This document shows, piece by piece, positions 6,573-14,891 of a stretch of DNA of 64,000 nt. Within the stretch, counting starts at the first letter, position 1. Every line of letters starts with the position of its first letter. Below the pieces are notes generated by a model. It was not told the origin of the DNA, searched no databases, and worked only from the letters and a program-made list of their open reading frames with translations. Location of the stretch: contig JBAZKV010000005.1 in NCBI GenBank assembly GCA_041650635.1, positions 27,774-91,773 on the forward strand. The letters run 5' to 3'. Source of the stretch: Candidatus Margulisiibacteriota bacterium (lineage in GTDB: Bacteria > Margulisbacteria > WOR-1 > JAKLHX01 > JBAZKV01). A program made the position numbers and the translations under genes.

Positions 6573-8369
6573 TTAAAACAACCCCTTTATATCCCCGTTC
6601 TCGTCAAGGCCGATCCTCTCGGCCGCGGGATGCTGCGGCAGGCCCGGCATCGTCATTATATCACCGGTATAGGCCACGATGAACCCGGCTCCGTAAGCCG
6701 GTTTTATGTTTTTGACCGTGAGGCGGAAGCCTTTAGGCCGCCCGAGCCTGGTGTGGTCGTCCGAAAGGGAAAACTGCGTCTTGGCCACGCACACAGGAAG
6801 AGAGGCTCCTCCGCTTTGCTTTATGAGCTCCAGCTGCTGCTTTGCCCTGTCCAAAAAATCAATTCCATCAGCACCGTAGATCTTCGTCGCTATCTTAGAC
6901 AGCTTGTCCTCAATAGAGTCGTTGAGATCATAAAGATATTTCAAACCAGACGCTGAACTCTGTAAAGTCCCGACGCTAAAGCGCCCGCCTGCCAAGCCTT
7001 CCCGGCTCGGCGGGATGGCGGGCAGGTCGGCTCCACGGGAAAGCAAAACCGGAGCCGAACCTTCAGGTTCGGGCCTTATCACTTTCATCAGTTCTTTTGC
7101 AAGCTCCATCCCTCCGACCCCTCCCTTTTCTCTGACATCACAAATACTGCCTCTAACACCAATTGCTGCACATTCATCACATATCATCTTTAATTCCTCG
7201 CTCGAATCATATGCAAATCTATTCACTGCAACAACTACCGGGACATTAAAGTTTTTAAGTGCGTCAATATGCGCCTTAAGATTGTCAAACCCTCTTTTCA
7301 GCGCCTCCTTGTCCTCGTCCCTTGCCCTGAGCGCAGTCGAAGGGTTATACTTGTCCTTGGCTATCCCGCCCTGCCACTTCAGGGCTTTTGCCGTTACAAC
7401 AAGAACCGCCGCAGAAGGAGCGAGGCCTCCGGCCCTGCATTTTATGTCAAAGAATTTTTCTGCCCCCAGGTCCGAACCAAATCCTGCTTCGGTAATAACA
7501 TAGTCGGACAGTTTAAGAGCGAGTTTTGTGGCAATAAGGCTGCTGCACCCGTGCGCTATATTGGCGAACGGTCCGCCATGGACAAAGGCCGGACAGCCTT
7601 CTATGGTCTGGACCAGATTGGGTTTTATCGCTTCCTTTAACAGGATAGCCATTGAGCCTTCAGCCTTAAGGTCGCCCGCGGTAACCGGCCTGCCGTCCTT
7701 TGTCAGCCCCACAACGATCTTTTTCAGATTGGACCTTAAATGCTCGAGGCTAAGCGACAGACACAGCGACGCCATGACCTCGGAAGCAGCCGTAATGTCA
7801 AAGGACGAGCGCCTGTCAACCCCCCTATATCTTATGGAGATGTCCCTAAGCGCTCTGTCATTCATGTCCATAACTCTGTTCCACATGATCTTTTCGGGAT
7901 CGATATTGAGAGAATTTCCGTGGAAGATATGGTTGTCTATCAGCGCGGCAAGAAGGTTGTGGGCGGCGCTTACCATGTGCATGTCGCCGGTAAAATGCAG
8001 GTTGATATCTTCCATAGGCAGGACCTGGCTGTAGCCGCCTCCGGCCGCCCCGCCTTTTAGGCCGAGCGTCGGGCCAAGAGACGGTTCCCTTATGCAAACG
8101 AACGCTTTTTTGCCAAGCTTTTTGAGTGCCTGGGCAAGCCCTATCGTTACAGTCGTCTTTCCTTCTCCAAAAGGGGTCGGGGTCACTGCGGTAACCAGGA
8201 CCAATTTCCCGTCCCTGCCGCTTTTCCTTTTTTCCAGCGCCGACAGCTTTATCTTTGCCTTACAGGTCCCGTAAAGCTCCAGTTCCTCCTTTTTGAGCCC
8301 GCAGGAGGAGGCCACCTTTTCTATCGGCTTTGTTCTTGACTTTGAGGCTATTTCAATATCTGAGAGCAT
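6573..8369 (-). CDS. fhs: Formate-tetrahydrofolate ligase with two in-frame repeat insertions
   Basis: Fhs makes 10-formyl-THF from formate, THF and ATP. The 598-residue protein has the P-loop TPFGEGKTTVTIGL, the VCIREPSLGPTLGLKGGAAGG region and C-terminal PGLPQHPAAERI. It is about 40 residues longer than usual. The excess comes largely from two non-native segments encoded by repeats: about 35 residues (PEGSAPVLL...LAGGRFSVG, bases 6969-7073), and a short NPSTALRA segment (bases 7325-7344). Both preserve the frame and lie at loop positions relative to family sequences as I recall them. TGATAAAAT at 8376-8384, only 6 bases from the ATG, implies a leaderless mRNA. It is cotranscribed with folE. 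Confidence 0.95.
   Translation of the reverse strand: MLSDIEIASKSRTKPIEKVASSCGLKKEELELYGTCKAKIKLSALEKRKSGRDGKLVLVTAVTPTPFGEGKTTVTIGLAQALKKLGKKAFVCIREPSLGPTLGLKGGAAGGGYSQVLPMEDINLHFTGDMHMVSAAHNLLAALIDNHIFHGNSLNIDPEKIMWNRVMDMNDRALRDISIRYRGVDRRSSFDITAASEVMASLCLSLSLEHLRSNLKKIVVGLTKDGRPVTAGDLKAEGSMAILLKEAIKPNLVQTIEGCPAFVHGGPFANIAHGCSSLIATKLALKLSDYVITEAGFGSDLGAEKFFDIKCRAGGLAPSAAVLVVTAKALKWQGGIAKDKYNPSTALRARDEDKEALKRGFDNLKAHIDALKNFNVPVVVAVNRFAYDSSEELKMICDECAAIGVRGSICDVREKGGVGGMELAKELMKVIRPEPEGSAPVLLSRGADLPAIPPSREGLAGGRFSVGTLQSSASGLKYLYDLNDSIEDKLSKIATKIYGADGIDFLDRAKQQLELIKQSGGASLPVCVAKTQFSLSDDHTRLGRPKGFRLTVKNIKPAYGAGFIVAYTGDIMTMPGLPQHPAAERIGLDENGDIKGLF
6969..7073. repeat. Palindromic element inside fhs, itself interrupted by a second palindrome
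   Basis: The outer element matches the copy at 5942-6001: CCCGACGCTAAAGCG, then TCGGCTCC, GGAGCC and CCGAACCT-TC-AGGTTCGG. Exactly between GCG and TCGG, which are contiguous in the intact copy, sits a 43-base insert at 6984-7026. The whole 105 bases are a multiple of three and keep the fhs frame open. Confidence 0.88.
6984..7026. repeat. 43-bp palindromic element nested in the fhs repeat
   Basis: It starts CCCGCCTGCC, ends GGCGGGCAGG, and has a CCCGGCTCGGCGGG core. The ends are imperfectly self-complementary. On the fhs strand it encodes DLPAIPPSREGLAGG. It interrupts the surrounding element precisely in its first hairpin. Confidence 0.8.
7325..7344. repeat. 20-bp imperfect palindrome inside fhs
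   Basis: CCCTGAGCGCAGTCGAAGGG reads in frame within fhs as part of NPSTALRA. From memory, very similar sequences recur as interspersed repeats in many bacterial genomes. Confidence 0.65.
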
Positions 8370-8375
8370 GAGAGG

Positions 8376-8384
8376 ATTTTATCA
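8376..8384 (-). promoter_or_regulatory. Extended -10 box 6 bases before the fhs ATG
   Basis: Minus-strand TGATAAAAT followed by six bases and ATG. Transcription would start at or next to the start codon, and no Shine-Dalgarno is present. Confidence 0.6.
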
Positions 8385-8411
8385 TGGAAACAGGCCCTTA
8401 GTCGAGAAACT

Positions 8412-10100
8412 TTACAGGCCGGTTTGAGCTTTGAAGGGCAAAGGAAATCTCATTTTTGGAGCGGGAAGGGACGGATCAAACTCAAAGGCCGAAATTGTGG
8501 GCAAAGGTGACAGCTCCTCAAAATGCAGGGTTTTAAGGGCTCTTTCCCCCTCAAGAAAGCTGTTAAGAAACGATATTTCGTCGCGTTTTGCATTGTAGTA
8601 GCCGTTCAACTTTCTTAAATAAGACGGGAATCCATCAGCAGCCCTGTCCTCTTCTTTTTCCGTATCCGGGTTCCCCATAGCTGAGCACAGTTCTCCGATA
8701 CTCCAATTGTAAAAAAATACCGGGGAAACCACACCCAATGCCGCGATCATACCGTAAGCGTCCAGGAGCGTTTCTTCGCTAAATCCTCCGACACTGTCAA
8801 CGGAGGAAACTAAACCGAGAAAACTTCTAGGATCGAAATCGTCGGTGAACTCTTGCCAGAGCCTAACTGTGAGGTCCTCACTGCCATGAAGCATTCCTTT
8901 GTTGTTTAGAACATATTTTAACTTCAGCAGCAGCCATTTGAAGCCGTCTTCATCCGGTGAGGGGAACAGGTCTTTAACAAGACGCTGCCCCAGACTGTGA
9001 GCGGACGGTCTTTCGGGAGGATAGACCGATAAGAAACAGTTCCCATAAGCATCAACTGTTGAAAAAACAGACGGGCATTCCTCCACCCATCCGTCGGCGT
9101 CATCACGCGGGACTGCGATCGAATGCCTGCTGCGCCCAGAAAAGAAAGGCTCATCTGCCGCCCTCCCGTCGATAAGGACCGGCTCTACTTTGAACCTGCG
9201 CACGTCAGCATAACGCGGCCTGATCTCATCACTAAGCCTGGGGACTACTCTGTTAAGGAAGAAGTCTCTAATCACATCGGGATCTTTGGCGCTTCTTAGT
9301 ATGGGCCTTGCCCTGCCCATAAGGTTTAGGGTTAATGCATAGCGATCAGCCAGCTTATCAAGTTCCGGATCCGGAGCACCTTCAAGTATCCTCCTTTGAT
9401 AAAGATGCATGGACAGTCCCATAGAACGCTCCGCTTGCCCCAGTTTTGCCGCTGCTTCGGTACTGAACGGATCCCCCATAATAATCCCGTTCGTTATTCC
9501 AGGGACCAAGTCATAGCCGAGTTCTCCGGCAAAATTTACGATGTCACCATAATCTGCGTCATGGTCGCTGTCGCGCCACAACAGCGGATCGCTCGCGTCA
9601 TAAAGCAGCAGCCTGTCGGCGGAGTGTTCGGGTAGGACGCTCAAGATCTTGAGAAAAGCCGGATAAGGCATAAAACGGGGTGAAGCTGACGAATCCGCCC
9701 CGCACATTGTGCACTGATGGTAGCAGCCGCTTGCCAGGTCAAGAACGCCACGCCATAAACCGCGATACGGGAGGTATCCTTTTATGCTTTCAATAAAATT
9801 CCAATAGGCTTTCCCGGTTACCGATTCAAAAGGGTGCCTGTATAATTCCAGCCTAGGCATTGCAGTCGATGGCAATTCCGGGATCATATCCTCAATAAAA
9901 GGAACCGACAGAGGGCCTTTCCTTACTTTTTCAAAAAGCTGAAGCCCGGCATTATTAAGGATAGGTCTGTACCGGCCAAGGATATGCGATCCTCTTGCGA
10001 ACTTTATTATCGATGCGATCTCAAGCCCCGGAAATCTCCGGGATAGTTCCGCGACCTGCGGCCTGATGCGGATCGTGCTTCGGCTTTCCATCGCTGTCAT
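8412..10100 (-). CDS. Radical SAM-like orphan protein
   Basis: About 562 residues from the ATG at 10100. That start has GGAGAA upstream and lies inside the transcript of the promoter at 10116-10145. A longer frame to 10193 would begin upstream of the promoter. A cluster motif C-x3-C-x2-C (SGCYHQCTMCGAD) is followed by GITNGIIMGDP-type beta-barrel segments, so a radical SAM core is likely in about residues 120-330. The C-terminal half (about 250 residues, with VDAYGNCFLSVYPP and then alpha-helical segments) is not familiar. No second cysteine cluster of SPASM type is evident. Substrate unknown. It is divergent from, and shares a promoter region with, the orphan at 10211. Confidence 0.75.
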   Translation of the reverse strand: MTAMESRSTIRIRPQVAELSRRFPGLEIASIIKFARGSHILGRYRPILNNAGLQLFEKVRKGPLSVPFIEDMIPELPSTAMPRLELYRHPFESVTGKAYWNFIESIKGYLPYRGLWRGVLDLASGCYHQCTMCGADSSASPRFMPYPAFLKILSVLPEHSADRLLLYDASDPLLWRDSDHDADYGDIVNFAGELGYDLVPGITNGIIMGDPFSTEAAAKLGQAERSMGLSMHLYQRRILEGAPDPELDKLADRYALTLNLMGRARPILRSAKDPDVIRDFFLNRVVPRLSDEIRPRYADVRRFKVEPVLIDGRAADEPFFSGRSRHSIAVPRDDADGWVEECPSVFSTVDAYGNCFLSVYPPERPSAHSLGQRLVKDLFPSPDEDGFKWLLLKLKYVLNNKGMLHGSEDLTVRLWQEFTDDFDPRSFLGLVSSVDSVGGFSEETLLDAYGMIAALGVVSPVFFYNWSIGELCSAMGNPDTEKEEDRAADGFPSYLRKLNGYYNAKRDEISFLNSFLEGERALKTLHFEELSPLPTISAFEFDPSLPAPKMRFPLPFKAQTGL

Positions 10101-10115
10101 TTTGTTCTCCGATCT

Positions 10116-10145
10116 ATTTTCGAAAAGATCACAAGATAATTTCAC
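10116..10145 (-). promoter_or_regulatory. Sigma-28-like promoter of the radical SAM gene
   Basis: On the minus strand GTGAAATT (10138-10145), 16 bases, then GAAAAT (10116-10121). Its -35 octamer forms a perfect 19-bp palindrome (10138-10156) with the -35 octamer of the divergent promoter. Confidence 0.6.
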
Positions 10146-10148
10146 ACT

Positions 10149-10178
10149 GTGAAATTCTGGACAAAAACAAACGATAAT
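10149..10178 (+). promoter_or_regulatory. Sigma-28-like promoter of the orphan at 10211
   Basis: GTGAAATT (10149-10156), 16 bases, GATAAT (10173-10178). Read the FliA way this is GAAA-N15-AACGATAA. It is followed by a 32-base leader with AGGAGGAAACG before the ATG. Confidence 0.75.
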
Positions 10179-10210
10179 TTTGTGTAAGAACATTTTTTAG
10201 GAGGAAACGA

Positions 10211-11635
10211 ATGAGCCCCATAGAAACGTATTACAGGCTGCCTGCAAGCAACCCCAGGACCCTGGGAGCAAGAGAAGTATATCCTTTCGGCTCCGGGATG
10301 AGGGTTGGGGATGTCACTTTTAATTATGCGCCGAGAATGATCCCGGAAAACGCTAGAAAAGCAGTTATCACAAGCAACGAGCAGATGTTTGCCCTGTCCT
10401 GCCTTCCGGGAGTAAAGGTAGTTGAAGTGCCGGACAGTAATTATGTCACTTACCTCTCGGCTCTGACCATGTCAACAGCGCTCAATTCCTATAAACCGCA
10501 TCCTGAGGGAAAGGATTCCGCCATTCTTGCCACCGGGGGCACCTGGGATCCCCCGAGGCTTTTGCTGGGAAATCCTGACCTGGCAAGGAGCATACTTGGC
10601 TCTGCACTGCCGCTGGACCGGGGCCTTCTATTTACCTGCCTGGATGAATACGGTTTTCTCCTATCCATATGGAGAATGCTGCAGGAAGAAGTCGGCAGCA
10701 GAGAAATATTTTTGAACGGACGGCTTAATCCCATTTCATACGGGGACATCCACAGGCTGTTCCTTCAGGGCGCCGGTTTTACCGAAGCTGATTTCAGGTT
10801 CCCTCCATTCGGTTTTGACGCTCCGGGCATTGAAGTCGCAAGAGCCTGGAGGAGGATATTGTTCAGAGAGATCTTTCCTTCAGTTACCGGCAATCACGGG
10901 ATCGGCTCCTATCCGTTCCATGACGCTTTTAATGATTACACCGGCTTTTTAGACCCGACAGGCTTTTTTGGAATTGCCGACAGCACAAAGCTCCAGAACG
11001 GCAACGACACCACGCCTCCCGGGGCTCCTCAGATGAGCCCTATGTTCAGGAATATCGCCGCAGCCTATGGAATAAGCGAAAGAGAATCCGTTTTTATTAA
11101 AGCCAAGCAGCTGCGCGAGGACTGGAGAAAAGGCGAAAATATGCCGGAGCAGTTCCAGCATTACATTGGAGATGAGGCATGGAACAGCTTCATGACGGGG
11201 CTGGACACCGAGATCGACATAGCAAGAGTGGTCACCGGCAGAATGCCGACCAATGTTATTACCATGGGGCTGAGGGACCTCATTTTTGGCAACGGCACGG
11301 AAGAGACAGATTCAAGGAGCGCCGATCTTCATATATTTTCCATAACCGGAGGGCACAAGGCACCGGCTTTCTACAACTGTCTCTGCAAACCAGCAAACGA
11401 GGCGAACCCGGCCTCCGCGCTGAATTTTTACGGAAGGGTCATAGTTTTTGTGGACAGACTTGCCGCCCATTACGCGCACAAATTTAACGAAGAATTCACT
11501 GCCACTTTCTGGAAATACAAGCCTGACGGCAATACCGAGGACATGATAAGAACGCAACTTACTGCTTCTTCGATATCGGACAGGTTCTGGGCTAACTACG
11601 AATCAAATCCTGACCATTGGAGATGGCCTGACTAG
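10211..11635 (+). CDS. Orphan soluble protein, 474 residues
   Basis: I do not recognise this protein. It has no signal peptide or membrane helix and is rich in aromatic residues and glycine. Distinctive stretches are ILATGGTWDPPRLLLGNPDL, SVTGNHGIGSYPFHDAFNDY and FSITGGHKAPAFYNCLCK. Conserved-looking His, Asp and Cys residues in these stretches could be catalytic, but no family motif is clear. The ATG at 10211 has a strong AGGAGG site. It is transcribed divergently from the radical SAM gene from paired sigma-28-like promoters, so the two are probably used together. Its stop overlaps the convergent dxs stop by four bases. Confidence 0.72.
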   Translation: MSPIETYYRLPASNPRTLGAREVYPFGSGMRVGDVTFNYAPRMIPENARKAVITSNEQMFALSCLPGVKVVEVPDSNYVTYLSALTMSTALNSYKPHPEGKDSAILATGGTWDPPRLLLGNPDLARSILGSALPLDRGLLFTCLDEYGFLLSIWRMLQEEVGSREIFLNGRLNPISYGDIHRLFLQGAGFTEADFRFPPFGFDAPGIEVARAWRRILFREIFPSVTGNHGIGSYPFHDAFNDYTGFLDPTGFFGIADSTKLQNGNDTTPPGAPQMSPMFRNIAAAYGISERESVFIKAKQLREDWRKGENMPEQFQHYIGDEAWNSFMTGLDTEIDIARVVTGRMPTNVITMGLRDLIFGNGTEETDSRSADLHIFSITGGHKAPAFYNCLCKPANEANPASALNFYGRVIVFVDRLAAHYAHKFNEEFTATFWKYKPDGNTEDMIRTQLTASSISDRFWANYESNPDHWRWPD

Positions 11636-13545
11636 GGTTTTACCTTAGAAAAGATCGAAATGGTTTTTGCTATGCCGGAAGCGTTGAGGCCGCACCGCTC
11701 AAGTATAAAGTCTCTTTTACCTGCTTCTATGAACCTGTCAGGGAAACCTATCCTTTTAAGCGGTTTTATTACGCCGTGTTCTTCAAAAAGCTCCATAACA
11801 GCCGAGCCAAAACCGCCCATAAGACAGCCTTCTTCAACGGTCACGACCAGATCCGCTTTATGGGCTTCTTCCAATATCAGGCTTGAGTCCAGCGGTTTGA
11901 CAAATCTTGCGTTTATCACAGAAACCGAATGATCACCGCCTTCCAATTGTTTTGCCGCCTCGATAGACGGCTGAACCATTGATCCTATCGCAACGATCAG
12001 GATCTTTTTGTCAATTGGACATTGGGAATTGGAAATTGGATATTTCGTCCTGTAAACGACCTCCCCTTTCCCCGTCTTTATCTCTGTCCCGTCTATGTTC
12101 TCTCGGTTATCCGCAGCCGCTCTCGGATATCTTATTGAAATAGGTCCATTATGCAAAACCGCAAAACGCAGCATTTTTTCCAGTTCGGCCCCGTCCATCG
12201 GCGCCATTACGCTCATATTGGGCAGGTGCCTGAGATAGGCCATGTCAAAGACACCGTTGTGGGTGGGGCCGTCATCCCCTACTATCCCTGCCCTGTCAAG
12301 GCAAAAGACAACTGGCAGGTCCTGCAGGCAGACATCATGAAAAAGCTGGTCATATGAGCGCTGCAAAAAAGTAGAATAGATCGCGCACACGGGCCGCAGT
12401 CCTCCCTTTGCCAGACCAGCGGCAAAGATCACGCTGTGCTCCTCTGCTATCCCGACATCAAAAAACCTGTCGGGGAACTCCCTGGAAAAATCTTCCAGTC
12501 CCGTGCCGTCCAGCATGGCGGCGGTAACAGCAACTATTTTCGAGTTCTCTTTCCCGAGGCACAGCATGGCATCTCCAAAAACCTGCGTATAGCTCCTGGA
12601 CCCGGAAGATCTGGACACTTTTCCCGTGGCAATATCAAAGCCCGGAACGCCGTGAAAGGCCGTCGGGTCCTTCTCTGCAAAAGAATAACCTTTCCCTTTT
12701 TTGGTCAGGACATGGACCATTATCGGTTTTTTCAATTCTTTTGCAAAGGAAAGGGCGCTCATCAAAAGAGTAATGTTGTGGCCGTCTATGGGGCCAAGAT
12801 AATTAAAGCCCAGTTCTTCCACTATCACTTCTGTCTTAAAGTCAACGATAAAGTGCTTCAGCCTTTCCTTGAGCCGGTTTGCCAGCTTGTAAAGGGGTAT
12901 GCCGAATTTTGGGATCTTTTTTACCATGTCCTCAACGCGTTCTTTTGTCTTTGTGTAAAGCGGGTTCATCCTGGTCTTGGTAAAATACTCCGAGAGGGCC
13001 CCGACATTTTTGGAGATGGACATGTCATTGTCGTTCAGGACCACTACCAGGTTGCTGTTAAGGTTCATCGCATTATTGATGGCCTCAAGGCTAAGGCCGC
13101 CGGAAAGGGAGCCGTCGCCGATAACCGCAACGACCTTATGGGCCTCTTTTTTTAGGTCCCGAGCCTTGGCCAGCCCGATGGCAGAAGAGATCGCTGTTGA
13201 AGCATGCCCCGTAGTAAAGGGATCGTGAGGGCTTTCTTCACGGGAGGGGAAACCGCTTATCCCGGCGTAGCTGCGCAGAGAGCCGAAATCCTTAAGCCTG
13301 CCGGTAAGTATCTTATGAGCGTATGCCTGATGCCCCACATCCCAGACCACCTTGTCCTTTGGGGAATCAAAGACAGTGTGTATAGCAATGGCAAGTTCCA
13401 CCGCCCCCAAAGACGAAGCAAGATGGCCTCCATTCTTTGAGACGGAATCAATTATGACGCTCCTTATCTCGCCGGCGGCCTTTTCAAGCTCGGGGCCGGT
13501 GAGTTTTTTGAGCGCGGAGGGAAGATCAAGTTCATCAATAAACAA
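11632..13545 (-). CDS. dxs: 1-deoxy-D-xylulose-5-phosphate synthase
   Basis: Dxs condenses pyruvate and glyceraldehyde-3-phosphate with thiamine diphosphate, starting the MEP isoprenoid pathway. The thiamine site VAVIGDGSLSGGLSLEAINN and the conserved VVWDVGHQAYAHKILTGR, SFAEKDPTAFHGVPGFD and FCLDRAGIVGDDGPTHNG are present. I choose the TTG at 13545 (then FIDELDLPSALKK), giving 637 residues, the usual size. The open frame extends to 13596, but that part lies within the upstream DUF212 gene. A repeat-derived segment (KYPISNSQCPID, bases 12013-12045) is inserted just before the third domain. Last gene of the long minus-strand run, after ispA, with which it shares a pathway. Confidence 0.95.
   Translation of the reverse strand: MFIDELDLPSALKKLTGPELEKAAGEIRSVIIDSVSKNGGHLASSLGAVELAIAIHTVFDSPKDKVVWDVGHQAYAHKILTGRLKDFGSLRSYAGISGFPSREESPHDPFTTGHASTAISSAIGLAKARDLKKEAHKVVAVIGDGSLSGGLSLEAINNAMNLNSNLVVVLNDNDMSISKNVGALSEYFTKTRMNPLYTKTKERVEDMVKKIPKFGIPLYKLANRLKERLKHFIVDFKTEVIVEELGFNYLGPIDGHNITLLMSALSFAKELKKPIMVHVLTKKGKGYSFAEKDPTAFHGVPGFDIATGKVSRSSGSRSYTQVFGDAMLCLGKENSKIVAVTAAMLDGTGLEDFSREFPDRFFDVGIAEEHSVIFAAGLAKGGLRPVCAIYSTFLQRSYDQLFHDVCLQDLPVVFCLDRAGIVGDDGPTHNGVFDMAYLRHLPNMSVMAPMDGAELEKMLRFAVLHNGPISIRYPRAAADNRENIDGTEIKTGKGEVVYRTKYPISNSQCPIDKKILIVAIGSMVQPSIEAAKQLEGGDHSVSVINARFVKPLDSSLILEEAHKADLVVTVEEGCLMGGFGSAVMELFEEHGVIKPLKRIGFPDRFIEAGKRDFILERCGLNASGIAKTISIFSKVKP
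12013..12045. repeat. Interspersed repeat in frame within dxs
   Basis: A run of TTGGAAATTGGA-like units. A 17-base stretch (12028-12044, ATTGGAAATTGGATATT) is identical to 54079-54095 upstream of thiDE. ATTGGACATT (12014-12023) also recurs at 54100-54109. In dxs it encodes PISNSQCPI. Confidence 0.75.
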
Positions 13546-14002
13546 ATCTATAAACCCCCAGATACAGGCAGACAGCCACAAAAATGCCGAAAACAATGCC
13601 CACTGTAACTTCCAAGGGCGTGTGCCCCATGAATTCGTGCAGGTTTTCCCCGCTTATCCTGTCTGTCTTGTTCATGTCGTCAAGGATACGCTTGATCAGC
13701 ATCGACTGTTTGCCGGTGGCTCTGCGCACCCCCACCGCGTCATAGATAACTATACATGCAAAAGCAAAAGCAATTGCCAGTGCAGGAGAACTCCATCCCG
13801 ACCTCATGCCTACCGAAAAAACCAGGGCAGAGACCATGGCTGAATGGGCAGAAGGCATGCCACCCGCCTCAAAAAAATGCTTGATGTCAATTTTCCTGTC
13901 AATAAAATAGTAGTAGACTATCTTGAAGGCCTGTCCCAGGACCATAGCGGATACGGAGGATACAAGAGGAAAGTTTTTAAGCAGTTCTGCAACTATTTGC
14001 AT
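13535..14002 (-). CDS. DUF212 / divergent PAP2 family membrane protein
   Basis: The 155-residue protein has four to five hydrophobic helices and the family motifs GGMPSAHSAMVSALVF, VRRATGKQS and EFMGHTPLEV, which resemble the phosphate-binding residues of PAP2 phosphatases. DUF212 (YuiD-like) proteins are integral membrane proteins of undefined substrate. Its position between ispA and dxs suggests a role with prenyl diphosphates, by inference only. It overlaps the chosen dxs start by 11 bases. Confidence 0.88.
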   Translation of the reverse strand: MQIVAELLKNFPLVSSVSAMVLGQAFKIVYYYFIDRKIDIKHFFEAGGMPSAHSAMVSALVFSVGMRSGWSSPALAIAFAFACIVIYDAVGVRRATGKQSMLIKRILDDMNKTDRISGENLHEFMGHTPLEVTVGIVFGIFVAVCLYLGVYRFVY

Positions 14003-14020
14003 ACAGGCCTCCCCATGATG

Positions 14021-14890
14021 TCATTTTGTTCTTGTCCCTATATAACCTGCCAGCAGCCTTAACGGCTCAGCCTGAGCCCCAAAACCCTTAAGGCAGTCCA
14101 TTGCGGCTGTTATGTGATCGGCAAGGGCTTTTTTGGAATCTTCCAGTCCTATGAGCGAGGGAAACGTGGCCTTTTTCCTTTTTAGGTCGCTTCCCTGCGG
14201 CTTGCCGATATGCTGGCTGCAGCCTTCGATATCAAGTATATCATCTTTGATCTGGAAGGCCATGCCGATATGCCGGCCGTATTCCGAAAGCACCGTGACA
14301 TCTTTTTCCGGAGCCTCCGACAGAACAGCCCCGAGCCTGCACGAAGCGCTGATAAGGTCCCCCGTCTTTCTCGCATGAATGCAAAAGAGCTCTTCGAGCG
14401 ATATCAGTTTTCCTTCGCTTAAAATATCCATGGTCTGTCCCAGTGCCATTCCCCGGTATCCAAGGGCTGCTGCAAGGTCTACAAGAGCCCTGTTCACAGC
14501 CGCAGGGGCCGCTTTGCTTTTTCCTAGAGTTTCAAAGGCTAGAGCCAAAAGAGAATCTCCGGCCAGTACGGCAACGGCTTCCCCAAACTTTTTGTGGCTG
14601 GTGGGAAGCCCCCTGCGAAGGTCGTCGTCATCCATGCATGGCAGGTCATCGTGAACAAGCGAAAAAGCGTGGGCCATCTCTACGGCGCAGGCTGCATCAA
14701 GAACGGGCATCGCTTCCATTTTTACGCTTTCTGCAGATGCCATCACAAGCACAGCTCTTAATCTTTTGCCGGGGGCAAGGGCCGAATACCGCATTGCCTG
14801 CGAAAGCAGACCGTCATCTTTTGGCAGGCGGGCTTTTAGCCCGGTATCGATCAGCTCCCTTTTTTCTTTCAGGTATTCTTTTAGGTCCAT
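14021..14890 (-). CDS. ispA: Polyprenyl (farnesyl/geranylgeranyl) diphosphate synthase
   Basis: Short-chain trans-prenyltransferase condensing IPP with allylic diphosphates. At 289 residues it is a typical length. The first aspartate-rich motif is SLVHDDLPCMDDDDLRRG and the second is FQIKDDILDIEG. PGKRLRAVLVMASAE holds the IPP-binding residues. The product chain length cannot be read with certainty. Its bacterial-type DDxxxxD insertion fits IspA/CrtE proteins. It lies two bases after hisF in the operon and feeds on the pathway begun by dxs. Confidence 0.93.
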   Translation of the reverse strand: MDLKEYLKEKRELIDTGLKARLPKDDGLLSQAMRYSALAPGKRLRAVLVMASAESVKMEAMPVLDAACAVEMAHAFSLVHDDLPCMDDDDLRRGLPTSHKKFGEAVAVLAGDSLLALAFETLGKSKAAPAAVNRALVDLAAALGYRGMALGQTMDILSEGKLISLEELFCIHARKTGDLISASCRLGAVLSEAPEKDVTVLSEYGRHIGMAFQIKDDILDIEGCSQHIGKPQGSDLKRKKATFPSLIGLEDSKKALADHITAAMDCLKGFGAQAEPLRLLAGYIGTRTK

Positions 14891-14891
14891 T

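Noticed and set aside
10138..10156. Perfect palindrome as a repressor operator
   Set aside because: Both halves are explained as -35 elements of divergent promoters whose octamer recurs, non-palindromically, at other orphan genes.
10101..10193. N-terminal extension of the radical SAM gene to 10193
   Set aside because: It would place the start upstream of the gene's own promoter and within 18 bases of the divergent gene. The ATG at 10100 has GGAGAA.
13546..13596. Longer Dxs N-terminus starting at 13596
   Set aside because: It lies within the DUF212 gene and gives residues not expected for Dxs. The TTG at 13545 gives a family-typical start.
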